Shown piece after piece: positions 7,035 to 14,187 of a DNA stretch of 43,474 nt. The translations under genes and the position numbers were made by a program. How positions within the stretch are numbered: position 1 is the stretch's first letter; every line of letters starts with the position of its first letter. The notes under the pieces were generated by a model. That model had not been told where the DNA came from, ran no database searches, and saw only the letters and a list, made by a program, of their open reading frames with translations. The stretch is from Limnohabitans sp. (GTDB lineage Bacteria; Pseudomonadota; Gammaproteobacteria; Burkholderiales; Burkholderiaceae_C): the NCBI RefSeq assembly GCF_017848645.1, contig NZ_JAFEIF010000013.1:1-43474 (forward strand), read 5' to 3'.

Positions 7035-8191
7035 GCGGTGGCTCCTTGGGCTTGCGCTTTCTTGCCGTCAGGACTGAATTGCATGCTGGGGGGCACTTTC
7101 ACTTGGGGCTTGGGGCGAGGCGGGTTCATGGGTGAGGCCGCTTCGAGGCTGAAGACGTAGGCGATGACTTGGGCCACGGCGTGGTAGAGGTCTTCGGGCA
7201 CTTGGTGTTCGACTTCGGTGGTGAAGTAGATGGCGCGAGCCAGTGGGGCTGCTTCAAAGATGTGGATGCCGTGGTTTTTGGCTTCGGCGCGAATGAGGGC
7301 GGCCATGTGGTCGGAGCCTTTGGCCACCATGATGGGGGCGCCGTCTCCGGTGGGGTCGTATTCGAGGGCGACGGCGAAGTGTTCGGGGTTGGTGATCACG
7401 ACGTCGGCGTCTTTGATGCGGTCCATCATGCGCGAGTTGGCCATTTCGCGTTGACGGCGTCGGATCTGGGCCTTGACTTCGGGGCTGCCTTCCATTTGCT
7501 TGAATTCGTCTTTGACCTCTTGCTTGGTCATGCGCATGCGTTTGGTGAAGCTGTACTTTTGCCAAGGCACGTCAATCAGGGCAATGAGGGCCAGGCTCAG
7601 GGCCACCCACAGGCCCGATTGCAGGATCATCCTGCCCGCTGCGTCCAGGGCGGGCTCCAGCCCCATTTGGCCAATTTTGACGAGCGAGTCCATGTTGACC
7701 ATGAGGGACCACCACAGCACGCCCGCGACGAGGATAAATTTGAGGACGGCTTTGCCCAGCTCGACCAGGGCGTGGGTGCCAAAGATGCGTTGGAGCCCGC
7801 TGATGGGGTTGAGCTTGGAGCCTTTGGGCATGATGGCGCTGAAGGAGAACAGGTAGCCTCCGGTGACGCCCGAGGCGACGATGGCAGCCACCATGGTGAA
7901 GAGGATGATGGGCAGCACGAGCACGAAGGCCGCGAGCATGTGCTCGCCAAAGTGGGCGGGCAGAAGCAGGGGTTTTTCGATGAGTTGGCGGTCGAACACG
8001 AAGCCTTGCGCAAACACGGTGGACAGCCGGCTCATGAGCCAGCTGCCTGTGAGCATGAGCATGGCGAAGGAGCCAATGACGATGACGGCCGCAGGCAGTT
8101 CGGTGGAGCGGGCGACTTGACCATCGTCGCGGGCTTTTTTGAGCTTTTGCGCCGTCGGGTCTTCGGTTTTGTCTTGTGCGCTTTCAGACAC
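7031..8191 (-). CDS. flhB: Flagellar type III export switch protein FlhB
   Basis: FlhB is the export-gate component that switches substrate class from rod/hook to filament. The 386-residue protein has the standard N-terminal start 'DKTEDPTAQKLKKARDDGQV', four membrane segments (about 35-55, 88-110, 147-165, 190-208), and a cytoplasmic domain with 'RMTKQEVKDEFKQMEGSPE'. The autocleavage site, normally NPTH, reads NPEH at residues 268-271, so the Asn-Pro bond and the His are kept but Thr is replaced by Glu. A ~30-residue extension follows the core domain. The start overlaps the fliR stop by 8 nt. Confidence 0.97.
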   Translation of the reverse strand: MSESAQDKTEDPTAQKLKKARDDGQVARSTELPAAVIVIGSFAMLMLTGSWLMSRLSTVFAQGFVFDRQLIEKPLLLPAHFGEHMLAAFVLVLPIILFTMVAAIVASGVTGGYLFSFSAIMPKGSKLNPISGLQRIFGTHALVELGKAVLKFILVAGVLWWSLMVNMDSLVKIGQMGLEPALDAAGRMILQSGLWVALSLALIALIDVPWQKYSFTKRMRMTKQEVKDEFKQMEGSPEVKAQIRRRQREMANSRMMDRIKDADVVITNPEHFAVALEYDPTGDGAPIMVAKGSDHMAALIRAEAKNHGIHIFEAAPLARAIYFTTEVEHQVPEDLYHAVAQVIAYVFSLEAASPMNPPRPKPQVKVPPSMQFSPDGKKAQAQGATA

Positions 8192-8960
8192 GGGGCGCTC
8201 CTATGACGTCGCGAATCAGCGAAAAGCCTTGTACCCAGAGCCATTCGATGCGCCCGCCAATGCTCTCCAGAGAGATGATCAGGATGATGAAGCCGGCCAT
8301 GATCATGGCGGGAAAGCCGACGGCAAAAATGTTGAGGCTGGGCGCGGCGCGGGTGACGACGCCCAGGCCCACGTTGATGAAGAGCAGCGAGACCATGACA
8401 GGCAGGGCCATGAGCACGGCGCCCAAAAACATCATGGAGCTCCACTGCAGCACGCGGCCGTAGACGGCTTGGTTGAGGATGTTGGTGCCAATGGGCAGGC
8501 TGTTGAAGGATTCCAGAATCAAACCCAGCAAGATGGCATGGCCCCCGAAGCCGACAAAGATGAGGGTGGACATGACGATGAGCAGCTGCGAGATGACGGG
8601 GACGTTGCCCATGTTGGGGTCGAGCATGTTAGCCATAGACAGGCCCATGGCGGCGGCAATGCTTTGACCGGCCACGACCACAGCGGCGACCACGATTTGC
8701 AGGATCAGGCCCATGGTGGCCCCGATCATGATTTGGTTGAAGACTTCGATCAGGCCTTGTGCGCTGGTGGGGTCGACCACGGGCCAGTTGTGCAGCGGGT
8801 AGACGAGCCAGGTGAGCACCAAGGCCACCAGGATGCGCATGCGGGTGTTGAAGGCGCTGAGCGAGAAGATGGGCGCGGTGATCATGAGGGCCGAGATGCG
8901 CAGCATGGGCCACAAAAAGGTGTAGAACCTTTCAACGACATCGGCGGCCAGGAAGTTCAT
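8184..8960 (-). CDS. fliR: Flagellar type III export gate protein FliR
   Basis: FliR assembles with FliP and FliQ into the export-gate pore in the MS ring. The 258-residue protein begins 'MNFLAADVVERFYTFLWPML' and has about six hydrophobic segments, with typical 'ISALMITAPIFS' and 'MSMANMLDP...VPVISQLL'-type motifs. A longer open frame extends 41 codons upstream, but that part overlaps fliQ and has a different composition; the ATG at 8960 matches the usual FliR start. It lies 19 bp after fliQ and overlaps flhB by 8 nt. Confidence 0.96.
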   Translation of the reverse strand: MNFLAADVVERFYTFLWPMLRISALMITAPIFSLSAFNTRMRILVALVLTWLVYPLHNWPVVDPTSAQGLIEVFNQIMIGATMGLILQIVVAAVVVAGQSIAAAMGLSMANMLDPNMGNVPVISQLLIVMSTLIFVGFGGHAILLGLILESFNSLPIGTNILNQAVYGRVLQWSSMMFLGAVLMALPVMVSLLFINVGLGVVTRAAPSLNIFAVGFPAMIMAGFIILIISLESIGGRIEWLWVQGFSLIRDVIGAPRV

Positions 8961-8979
8961 GAGGTGACCTGCAGGCTGT

Positions 8980-9249
8980 TCAGACGAACAGGGTCGGGAT
9001 GCGCTCGAAGATGCTGCGCGTGAAGTCGACCAGGGTGACCAGCATCCAGCTGCCAAACAGCAGCAGGGCCAGTGCCATGGCAATCAGCTTGGGGATGAAG
9101 CTGAGTGTCATTTCGTTGATGGAGGTGGCGGCCTGGATGATGCCGATGAACAGGCCCACGGCCAGCGCAACCAGCAACAAGGGGGCGCTGACCAGGGCGA
9201 TGGTCCAAAGGGCTTGGCGGCCCAGGTCGATGACGGTGGCGGTGTCCAT
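8980..9249 (-). CDS. fliQ: Flagellar type III export gate protein FliQ
   Basis: An 89-residue protein with two membrane helices, the expected size for FliQ, which packs around the FliP/FliR gate. Recognisable features are an early polar 'VIDLGRQALW' segment, the first helix 'LLLVALAVGLFIGIIQ', then 'ATSINEMTLSFIPKL', which is the conserved FliQ core, and the second helix. It sits between fliP (12-bp gap) and fliR (19-bp gap), the standard order. Confidence 0.97.
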   Translation of the reverse strand: MDTATVIDLGRQALWTIALVSAPLLLVALAVGLFIGIIQAATSINEMTLSFIPKLIAMALALLLFGSWMLVTLVDFTRSIFERIPTLFV

Positions 9250-9261
9250 GGGTCAGTTCCT

Positions 9262-10014
9262 TTAAGGCATGGCAAAGCTGCCGGCCAGCGAGCCCATGAT
9301 CAGGCTCCAGCCGTCGACCAACACGAACAGCATGAGTTTGAACGGCATGGAGATCATCATGGGCGAGAGCATCATCATGCCCATGGACATGAGCACGCTG
9401 GCGACGATGAGGTCGATGACGACGAAGGGGATGTAGATCAGGAAGCCGATGGTGAAGGCGCTTTTGAGCTCGGAGGTGAGGAAGGCGGGCACCAGGGTGG
9501 TGAAGGGCACGTCTTGTGGGCTGCTGTAGTTGGTGTTGCGCGCGATTTCCATGAACATGGCGATGTCGTCTTCGCGGGTTTGCAGCAGCATGAAGGCGCG
9601 GATGGGTTTTTCGGCAGCGGCCAGGGCTTTGTCAAAACTCAGGCCCTGGTTCATGTAGGGCAGCAGTGCGTTTTGGTAGACCTCGGTGAGCACCGGGGTC
9701 ATGACGAACAGGGCAAGGAACAGCGACAGCCCGACGATGACCATGTTGGGGGGGGTCTGGCCTGTGCCCAGGGCTTGGCGCAGCAGCGACATGACGATGA
9801 CGATGCGCACGAAGGCGGTCATCATGAGCAAGAGCGAGGGCAGCACCGACAGCGTGGTCATGAGCGCCAGCAGCTGCAGGGTCAGGCTGTACTGGGTGCC
9901 TTTACCTGTGTTGGTGGCGGTGATGGCGGGCATGTCAGGCGCTGCTTGCGCCAACAGGGGCAAGAGGCTCAGGACGAGGGTCAGGATCAGCCCAAGGGTG
10001 AGGCGGCGCTTCAT
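9262..10014 (-). CDS. fliP: Flagellar type III export gate protein FliP
   Basis: A 250-residue protein with a cleavable signal peptide (residues 1-24, ending near 'LAQA'), as usual for FliP. The mature part has the family sequence 'MMTAFVRIVIVMSLLRQALG', 'QTPPNMVIVGLSLFLALFVM', the periplasmic loop with 'EDDIAMFMEIA', and the C-terminal 'LMLFVLVDGWSLIMGSLAGS'. FliP pentamers form the core of the export gate. Its start overlaps the fliO stop by 4 nt. Confidence 0.97.
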   Translation of the reverse strand: MKRRLTLGLILTLVLSLLPLLAQAAPDMPAITATNTGKGTQYSLTLQLLALMTTLSVLPSLLLMMTAFVRIVIVMSLLRQALGTGQTPPNMVIVGLSLFLALFVMTPVLTEVYQNALLPYMNQGLSFDKALAAAEKPIRAFMLLQTREDDIAMFMEIARNTNYSSPQDVPFTTLVPAFLTSELKSAFTIGFLIYIPFVVIDLIVASVLMSMGMMMLSPMMISMPFKLMLFVLVDGWSLIMGSLAGSFAMP

Positions 10015-10322
10015 GGCTTGTGGGTTTCTGTGGGTTCGGCAGGCGCTGGCGTTTGCACGGGCCAGGGGGACAGGGCAGTCATTTGGTGGGCGGTCACGCC
10101 CACCAGCACGTCCTGTCCGTCAACTTGGATGAGGACGATTTTTTGTCTCGGGCCGATGGACAGGCTTTCAATGGTTTGCAGGCGTTGGGTGTTTTTGCGC
10201 AGGAAACTGTTGCCGTTTTGCATTTTGCGCAGGCCCCAGAGCACGGCCAGCAGCAAGCCGATGACCAGCGCGAAGCTGAGCATGTATTGCAGCCAGTCAG
10301 AGAAAGTCCACCCGGTGTTCAT
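10011..10322 (-). CDS. fliO: Flagellar biosynthesis protein FliO
   Basis: A 103-residue protein: short N-terminus, one transmembrane helix (about 13-31, MLSFALVIGLLLAVLWGL), a cytoplasmic domain with 'RLQTIESLSIGPRQKIVLIQ' and 'VLVGVTAHQMTAL', and a short Pro-rich tail. This is the usual FliO pattern. FliO assists assembly of FliP rings and is not part of the final gate. It is placed between fliN (9-bp gap) and fliP (4-nt overlap). Confidence 0.93.
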   Translation of the reverse strand: MNTGWTFSDWLQYMLSFALVIGLLLAVLWGLRKMQNGNSFLRKNTQRLQTIESLSIGPRQKIVLIQVDGQDVLVGVTAHQMTALSPWPVQTPAPAEPTETHKP

Positions 10323-10331
10323 GGCTGGGCT

Positions 10332-10640
10332 TTACAGGTTGTCGAGCCGCTCGGAGGCGGGTACCACGCGGGTCAGGCGGATGCCGTAGCGGTCGTTGAC
10401 GAGCACGACTTCGCCTTGTGCGACGACGGTGTTGTTGACCAGCAGGTCCAGGGGTTCGCCAGCGATGCGGTCGAGTTCGACCACGCTGCCTTGGGTCAGG
10501 CGCATGAGGTCACGGATCTTGATTTGGGCGCGGCCCACTTCAATGGAGAGCGTGACCGGGATGTTTTGCAACACGTCGGTGTGGATTTGGCCTTTGTCCG
10601 TGGCTTCGGTCGGGGCTTCGTTGGAGGTCAGTTCGCTCAT
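10332..10640 (-). CDS. fliN: Flagellar motor switch protein FliN
   Basis: A 102-residue protein with a polar N-terminal ~20 residues and a SpoA/surface-presentation domain: 'DVLQNIPVTLSIEVGRAQIK', 'LMRLTQGSVVELDRIAGEPL', 'NNTVVAQGEVVLVNDRYGIR'. FliN forms the bottom of the C-ring with FliM and also docks export cargo complexes. Its length is shorter than Salmonella FliN (137) but normal for a core FliN domain. It follows fliM by 20 bp. Confidence 0.96.
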   Translation of the reverse strand: MSELTSNEAPTEATDKGQIHTDVLQNIPVTLSIEVGRAQIKIRDLMRLTQGSVVELDRIAGEPLDLLVNNTVVAQGEVVLVNDRYGIRLTRVVPASERLDNL

Positions 10641-10660
10641 GGGCGTTCCTAGGTGGGGGT

Positions 10661-11659
10661 TCAGGTGGGGGCGTTGGGGCTGATGGCGTTGACGATCTTG
10701 ATCGCCACTTGGCCACCCATGGCACCGACTTCGACGTCGTAGACCGGCATGTCCTGGATCATGGCGCGGGCGTGTTCGGCTTTTTTGAAGGGCAGGATGT
10801 CGCCCGGTTGCATGGTTTGGAGCTGTTGCAAGGTCACGCTGAGTTTGCCCAGGTGGATTTGTAATTCCAGCTCGGCGTCGTGCACCGCATCGTTCAGTTG
10901 GGCGCGCCAGATTTTGTCGGAGTCTTCGTTGCCGTCGCCGGTTTGTACACGGCTGCGCAGCAGGTCGCGCACGGGCTTGAGCGCCACGTAGGGGATGACC
11001 ATGTCGACATAACCGGAGCCTTGCGAGGTGGCTTCGGATTCGAAGCGGCTGAGGATGACGAGGTCGTTTTCGTCAACGATTTGGGCAAACTGGGGGTTGA
11101 TTTCGGAGCTGATGTGCTCGAAGTCGACAGGGGTCAGTGGGGACCAGGCTTCCTTGAAGGATCGGAAGAAGACCTGGAGGATGATTTTGATGATGCGGGT
11201 TTCGGTGGGGGTGAACAGTCTGCCGGGGGGCAGTTGGCCCACGCCTCGGCCAAAGCCACCAAAGAAACTGTCGAGCGAGCTGAACACCACGGTGGGCTCG
11301 ATGACGACCATGGCATAGCCGCGCAGGGGGCTCATGCGCACGATGTTGACCGACAGGGGCGATTTGAGGTCTTTGAGGTAGTCACCAAACCGGATGATTT
11401 GGGTGCGCGTGGGGTTCATGCGCGGGCTGGTACGCAGCACTTCGAGCATGCCCAGTCGGAACAGCCGGATGAAGCGCTCGTTGATCATGTCCAGCGAGGC
11501 GACGTTGACGCCCAGGCTGCTGTCTTCAGCGGCCAAGTCGTGTTTGCGCACTTGCACGTCCAGGTTGTAGCCCTGTGTTGTGCTGGCGCTGTCATCGCTG
11601 AAGCTGGCCGACAAAGCGGCCAGTTCTTCACTGGACAGGAGGGATTGGGATTCAGCCAT
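10661..11659 (-). CDS. fliM: Flagellar motor switch protein FliM
   Basis: A 332-residue C-ring protein that binds phosphorylated CheY and sets rotation direction. The N-terminal 'SLLSSEELAALSASF' resembles the CheY-binding region of the family (LSQxEIDALL), though it is divergent. The middle domain holds 'INERFIRLFRLGMLEVLRTS', and the C-terminal SpoA-like domain holds 'LQTMQPGDILPFKKAEHARA'. I chose the ATG at 11659 over a TTG two codons upstream; neither has a strong ribosome-binding site. It lies 21 bp after fliL. Confidence 0.96.
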   Translation of the reverse strand: MAESQSLLSSEELAALSASFSDDSASTTQGYNLDVQVRKHDLAAEDSSLGVNVASLDMINERFIRLFRLGMLEVLRTSPRMNPTRTQIIRFGDYLKDLKSPLSVNIVRMSPLRGYAMVVIEPTVVFSSLDSFFGGFGRGVGQLPPGRLFTPTETRIIKIILQVFFRSFKEAWSPLTPVDFEHISSEINPQFAQIVDENDLVILSRFESEATSQGSGYVDMVIPYVALKPVRDLLRSRVQTGDGNEDSDKIWRAQLNDAVHDAELELQIHLGKLSVTLQQLQTMQPGDILPFKKAEHARAMIQDMPVYDVEVGAMGGQVAIKIVNAISPNAPT

Positions 11660-11680
11660 GGTCAAGGGGTCCGATGCGCT

Positions 11681-12259
11681 TTACTGCACCACAAAGCTGG
11701 TGAAAAAGACTTCTTCAATGCCGCCGAAGTCTTCGTATTTTTCCAGCACGGCATTGAGTTCGAGGCGGATTTTTTCAGCCAGTTTTTTTCGGAAATCAGC
11801 TTGGTTCAAATCGGTATCGACCGTCAGGCGCATCACGTCGAGTGCGGTCGCACGCAGGGCAAATTCGTGTTTTTTGACATTTTTGAAGACCCGCTCATCG
11901 TAGTGGGTCATGATGGCCAGCTTGACCTGGATCACTTTGCGCGAGTTGGTGAGGTTGGCCACCAGGTCTTTTTCGAGTTCCATGTAGTGGTTTTCGAAGC
12001 GGGTCAGCTCTGGCGAGTCTTTGGTGACCTTTTTGGGGGCCGCATCACTGGCTGCGTTTTTGACACCCGCTGCTTCGTCTTCCAGCGCTTTGAGCTGGGC
12101 TTCGGCCGCTGAAGTGTCTTTTTTGTCGAAAAAGCCCGTGACAAACAGGGTGCCCACCACCGTGCCAACCAAAACCAGGATGGCCACAACGGCGATCAGG
12201 ATGATCTTGACCAGAGGTGATTTCTTTTTGACTTCGACTTCGGATTCTTCATCTGCCAT
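11681..12259 (-). CDS. fliL: Flagellar basal body-associated protein FliL
   Basis: A 192-residue inner-membrane protein: short acidic/basic cytoplasmic N-terminus, one membrane helix (about 16-40, VKIILIAVVAILVLVGTVVG), a charged linker (about 45-85), and a stomatin-like periplasmic domain ending in the family hallmark 'GGIEEVFFTSFVVQ'. FliL rings surround and support the stators. It is somewhat longer than enteric FliL (about 155) because of the Ala/Lys linker. It is second in the operon, 23 bp after fliK. Confidence 0.95.
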   Translation of the reverse strand: MADEESEVEVKKKSPLVKIILIAVVAILVLVGTVVGTLFVTGFFDKKDTSAAEAQLKALEDEAAGVKNAASDAAPKKVTKDSPELTRFENHYMELEKDLVANLTNSRKVIQVKLAIMTHYDERVFKNVKKHEFALRATALDVMRLTVDTDLNQADFRKKLAEKIRLELNAVLEKYEDFGGIEEVFFTSFVVQ

Positions 12260-12282
12260 GGTACGTCCTCGTTGGTTGGCTA

Positions 12283-13944
12283 TCAGACCAAAACGTCCAG
12301 ACCATCATTGGGGTCCTTGACGCGCGGTGCTCGGGTTATTTCTGCGGTGCTTGCCGGGGCGCTTGTTTGGGCCTGAGCGGGCTTGCCCCTGGTAAACCCA
12401 GGTGTCGACTCTCCGCCACTTTGGCCGGTTTGACCGCCACCTACATGGATGTTAGCAACATCCATGCCCATTTGGCTCAGCGTTTCCCTGAGTTTGGACA
12501 TGCCCTCTTGCAGCAGTTCTCGGGTGGTGCCGTTGGGGGCGGTGAACACGGCGTCAAATTCACCGCTGCGCATCCTCATTTCGACTTCGATATGGCCCAG
12601 GGTCGCGGGTCGAAGTTGCAGTTTAAGGTGCCATTGGCCTTTTTCCATTTCGGACAGGATGCGTTGCCCCACGGCCTGGCCCATTTTTTCGGCCAGGTTC
12701 TGGATATTTTCGCTGCGGGCGTTGGCGTCGGGCAGGTCTGGCGCTGGGCCGTTGGCGTTGTTCAGGTCGGTGCGGTTGTTGGCCTGTGCGTCCCAGCGGG
12801 AGGCGAAGTTGGCATAGGCCGCGCCATGGGTGCCGGTGTTGCTGGCACCGCCCTCGGCGCCAAGCAGTTGCTGGAGCGTTTCGCCGCCCCAGTCGGCGCC
12901 CAGGTCCAGTTCGCTGAGGCTGATGGCGGCTTCTTTTTGGGCGCTTACGCTGCTTTGCAGTACGTTGTTCATCTGGCTGCGTTGCATCCAGACCGCGGCC
13001 GGGGGGGGCATGCGCAGCATCTGGATGGGCAAGGCGTCTTCGGTGCTGGTGCTGTTGATGGCGTTGGTTTTTGGGGTCTGACCCGTGTCGTCGGCCATGG
13101 CCCAAAGGGCTTGCGCCCCGGCCAGGGCGCTGCCGAGCAGGCCTGTGGCTGGGCCAGTGGTGGGTCCGTTGTTGGCTGCGTTGGCTTGGCCTGTTGGTGT
13201 GCTGCCCTGAGCGCTGGTTTGCACGGCCATCGAGCCTTGCATGGCGCTGGTGGCGGCTGTTGAGCTGTTGGTTGTGGCGTTGTTGGTTGGGCTGGGCAGA
13301 CCCGCTTCGCTGGTCTGTGCGTTGTCTGTCGCGGCGTTGGCGGCCAGGGCGCTGGCCTGCGCGCCGATCTGTGCCCCGGGCTGTGAGGCGGCCGGTGCTG
13401 CGATCTGTGTGCCGATCTGCGTGGCTGCCTGTGAGGCGACCTGTGCAGCGCTCACATTTCCGAGTGCACCGATGGCGCTGCCTGTTGTCAAGGCATTGGC
13501 CCCGCTGAGCTGGGGAGATGGTGCGGCTGGCATGGCACCTGCAAGGCCACCAAACAGCCAGTTGACAGCGGTGTCGTCCAGGCCTTGGGCGCGTGCGAAG
13601 GCTTCCAGGCTTTGTGAGTCCGGGGGAGCGGTTTCTGGGGTGATGACGCTCAGGTGGGGTCCCAAGGTCACGGCTTTGAGGGGCCAGGCTTGTGTGTCGA
13701 GCACGGCGGCGAGTTGGGCCATGGTCTGAGGGGCGGCAATTTCCTGCCCTTGAAGTAGGTCCAGTCCAGCTTCTTCTTGGGCGGTGGTGGCTGGGGTTTC
13801 GGCCTGCAGTTGAAACATTTCAGACATGAATTGCCCAAAGCTTTGGCCATCGGGAAGGGTATTGGGCTCAGATTTTAATTCTAAAGTTCCAATATTGGTG
13901 TTGGCGCTGGCCTGGCTGAGGTTGTCGCTGAGGGTGATGTTCAT
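12283..13944 (-). CDS. fliK: Flagellar hook-length control protein FliK
   Basis: A 553-residue secreted molecular ruler; its C-terminal domain triggers the FlhB substrate switch. The N-terminal ~400 residues are low complexity (Ala, Gln, Thr, Gly, Asn), as is common in FliK, including a repeated 'QIG[AT]Q' tract. The C-terminal Flg_hook domain is clear: 'GQWHLKLQLRPATLGHIEVE' and 'LRETLSQMGMDVANIHVGGG'. I placed the start at 13944 (GGAGA about 10 nt upstream). The frame stays open 58 codons further, but that stretch overlaps a sigma-54-type promoter and has unrelated composition. First gene of the operon. Confidence 0.93.
   Translation of the reverse strand: MNITLSDNLSQASANTNIGTLELKSEPNTLPDGQSFGQFMSEMFQLQAETPATTAQEEAGLDLLQGQEIAAPQTMAQLAAVLDTQAWPLKAVTLGPHLSVITPETAPPDSQSLEAFARAQGLDDTAVNWLFGGLAGAMPAAPSPQLSGANALTTGSAIGALGNVSAAQVASQAATQIGTQIAAPAASQPGAQIGAQASALAANAATDNAQTSEAGLPSPTNNATTNSSTAATSAMQGSMAVQTSAQGSTPTGQANAANNGPTTGPATGLLGSALAGAQALWAMADDTGQTPKTNAINSTSTEDALPIQMLRMPPPAAVWMQRSQMNNVLQSSVSAQKEAAISLSELDLGADWGGETLQQLLGAEGGASNTGTHGAAYANFASRWDAQANNRTDLNNANGPAPDLPDANARSENIQNLAEKMGQAVGQRILSEMEKGQWHLKLQLRPATLGHIEVEMRMRSGEFDAVFTAPNGTTRELLQEGMSKLRETLSQMGMDVANIHVGGGQTGQSGGESTPGFTRGKPAQAQTSAPASTAEITRAPRVKDPNDGLDVLV
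13366..13455 (-). repeat. Low-complexity repeat tract within fliK
   Basis: Degenerate short repeats built on ctgtgaggcg and cgatctgtg/cgatctgcg units (plus-strand reading) encode successive Gln-Ile-Gly/Gln-Pro-Gly/Ala-Ala-Gln modules. They could change copy number and thereby the length of the FliK ruler region. Confidence 0.5.
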
Positions 13945-14037
13945 GGGTTTGGCTTCTCCAACGGTGTCTTTTCCTGATGCGGGGCCGCGACGCGTGGCGG
14001 TCAATCTTTGCCGTTCATCTTGGTTTGCAAGGTATTG

Positions 14038-14053
14038 AGCAATTTGCGCACCA
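14038..14053 (-). promoter_or_regulatory. Sigma-54-type promoter for the fliK-flhB operon
   Basis: On the minus strand TGGTGCG, four nt, TTGCT: the invariant GG (14052-14051) and GC (14040-14039) are separated by exactly 10 nt. Two positions of the -24 block differ from TGGCACG. It lies about 95 nt before the fliK ATG. Confidence 0.55.
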
Positions 14054-14110
14054 GCTTGGCCTGGTGCGCTCAAAAGTTCGGGGTTGGCCGAAGTGGGGTG
14101 TCGGGATGGT

Positions 14111-14126
14111 TGGCACACAGCTTGCT
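14111..14126 (+). promoter_or_regulatory. Sigma-54 promoter for the flhA-flhF-flhG-fliA operon
   Basis: TGGCAC at 14111-14116 and TTGCT at 14122-14126, with GG and GC separated by exactly 10 nt: a near-consensus RpoN -24/-12 element. The expected transcript start is about 12 nt further on, leaving a leader of about 50 nt before flhA. Activation by a FleQ/FlrC-type protein such as the one encoded at the left edge is inferred. Confidence 0.75.
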
Positions 14127-14187
14127 TGATGGTGTTGAGAACCCGATAAAAACCGATTTTTCCCCCTAAAACAACGGCCTTTTGACC

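Noticed and set aside
5559..7160. Long open frame on the plus strand giving a Gly/Phe-rich protein
   Set aside because: It runs antisense to flhB and the three downstream genes, whose starts, overlaps and domains are consistent. Its composition is what reverse reading of Ala/Pro/Lys-rich genes produces.
13945..14118. N-terminal extension of fliK by 58 codons
   Set aside because: It would cover the minus-strand sigma-54-type promoter and has no family similarity; the ATG at 13944 has its own ribosome-binding site.
14142..14149. CCCGATAA resembling a sigma-28 -10 element upstream of flhA
   Set aside because: The sequence 15 nt upstream is TGCT, with no TAAA/TCAA-like -35; the sigma-54 element nearby explains the promoter better.
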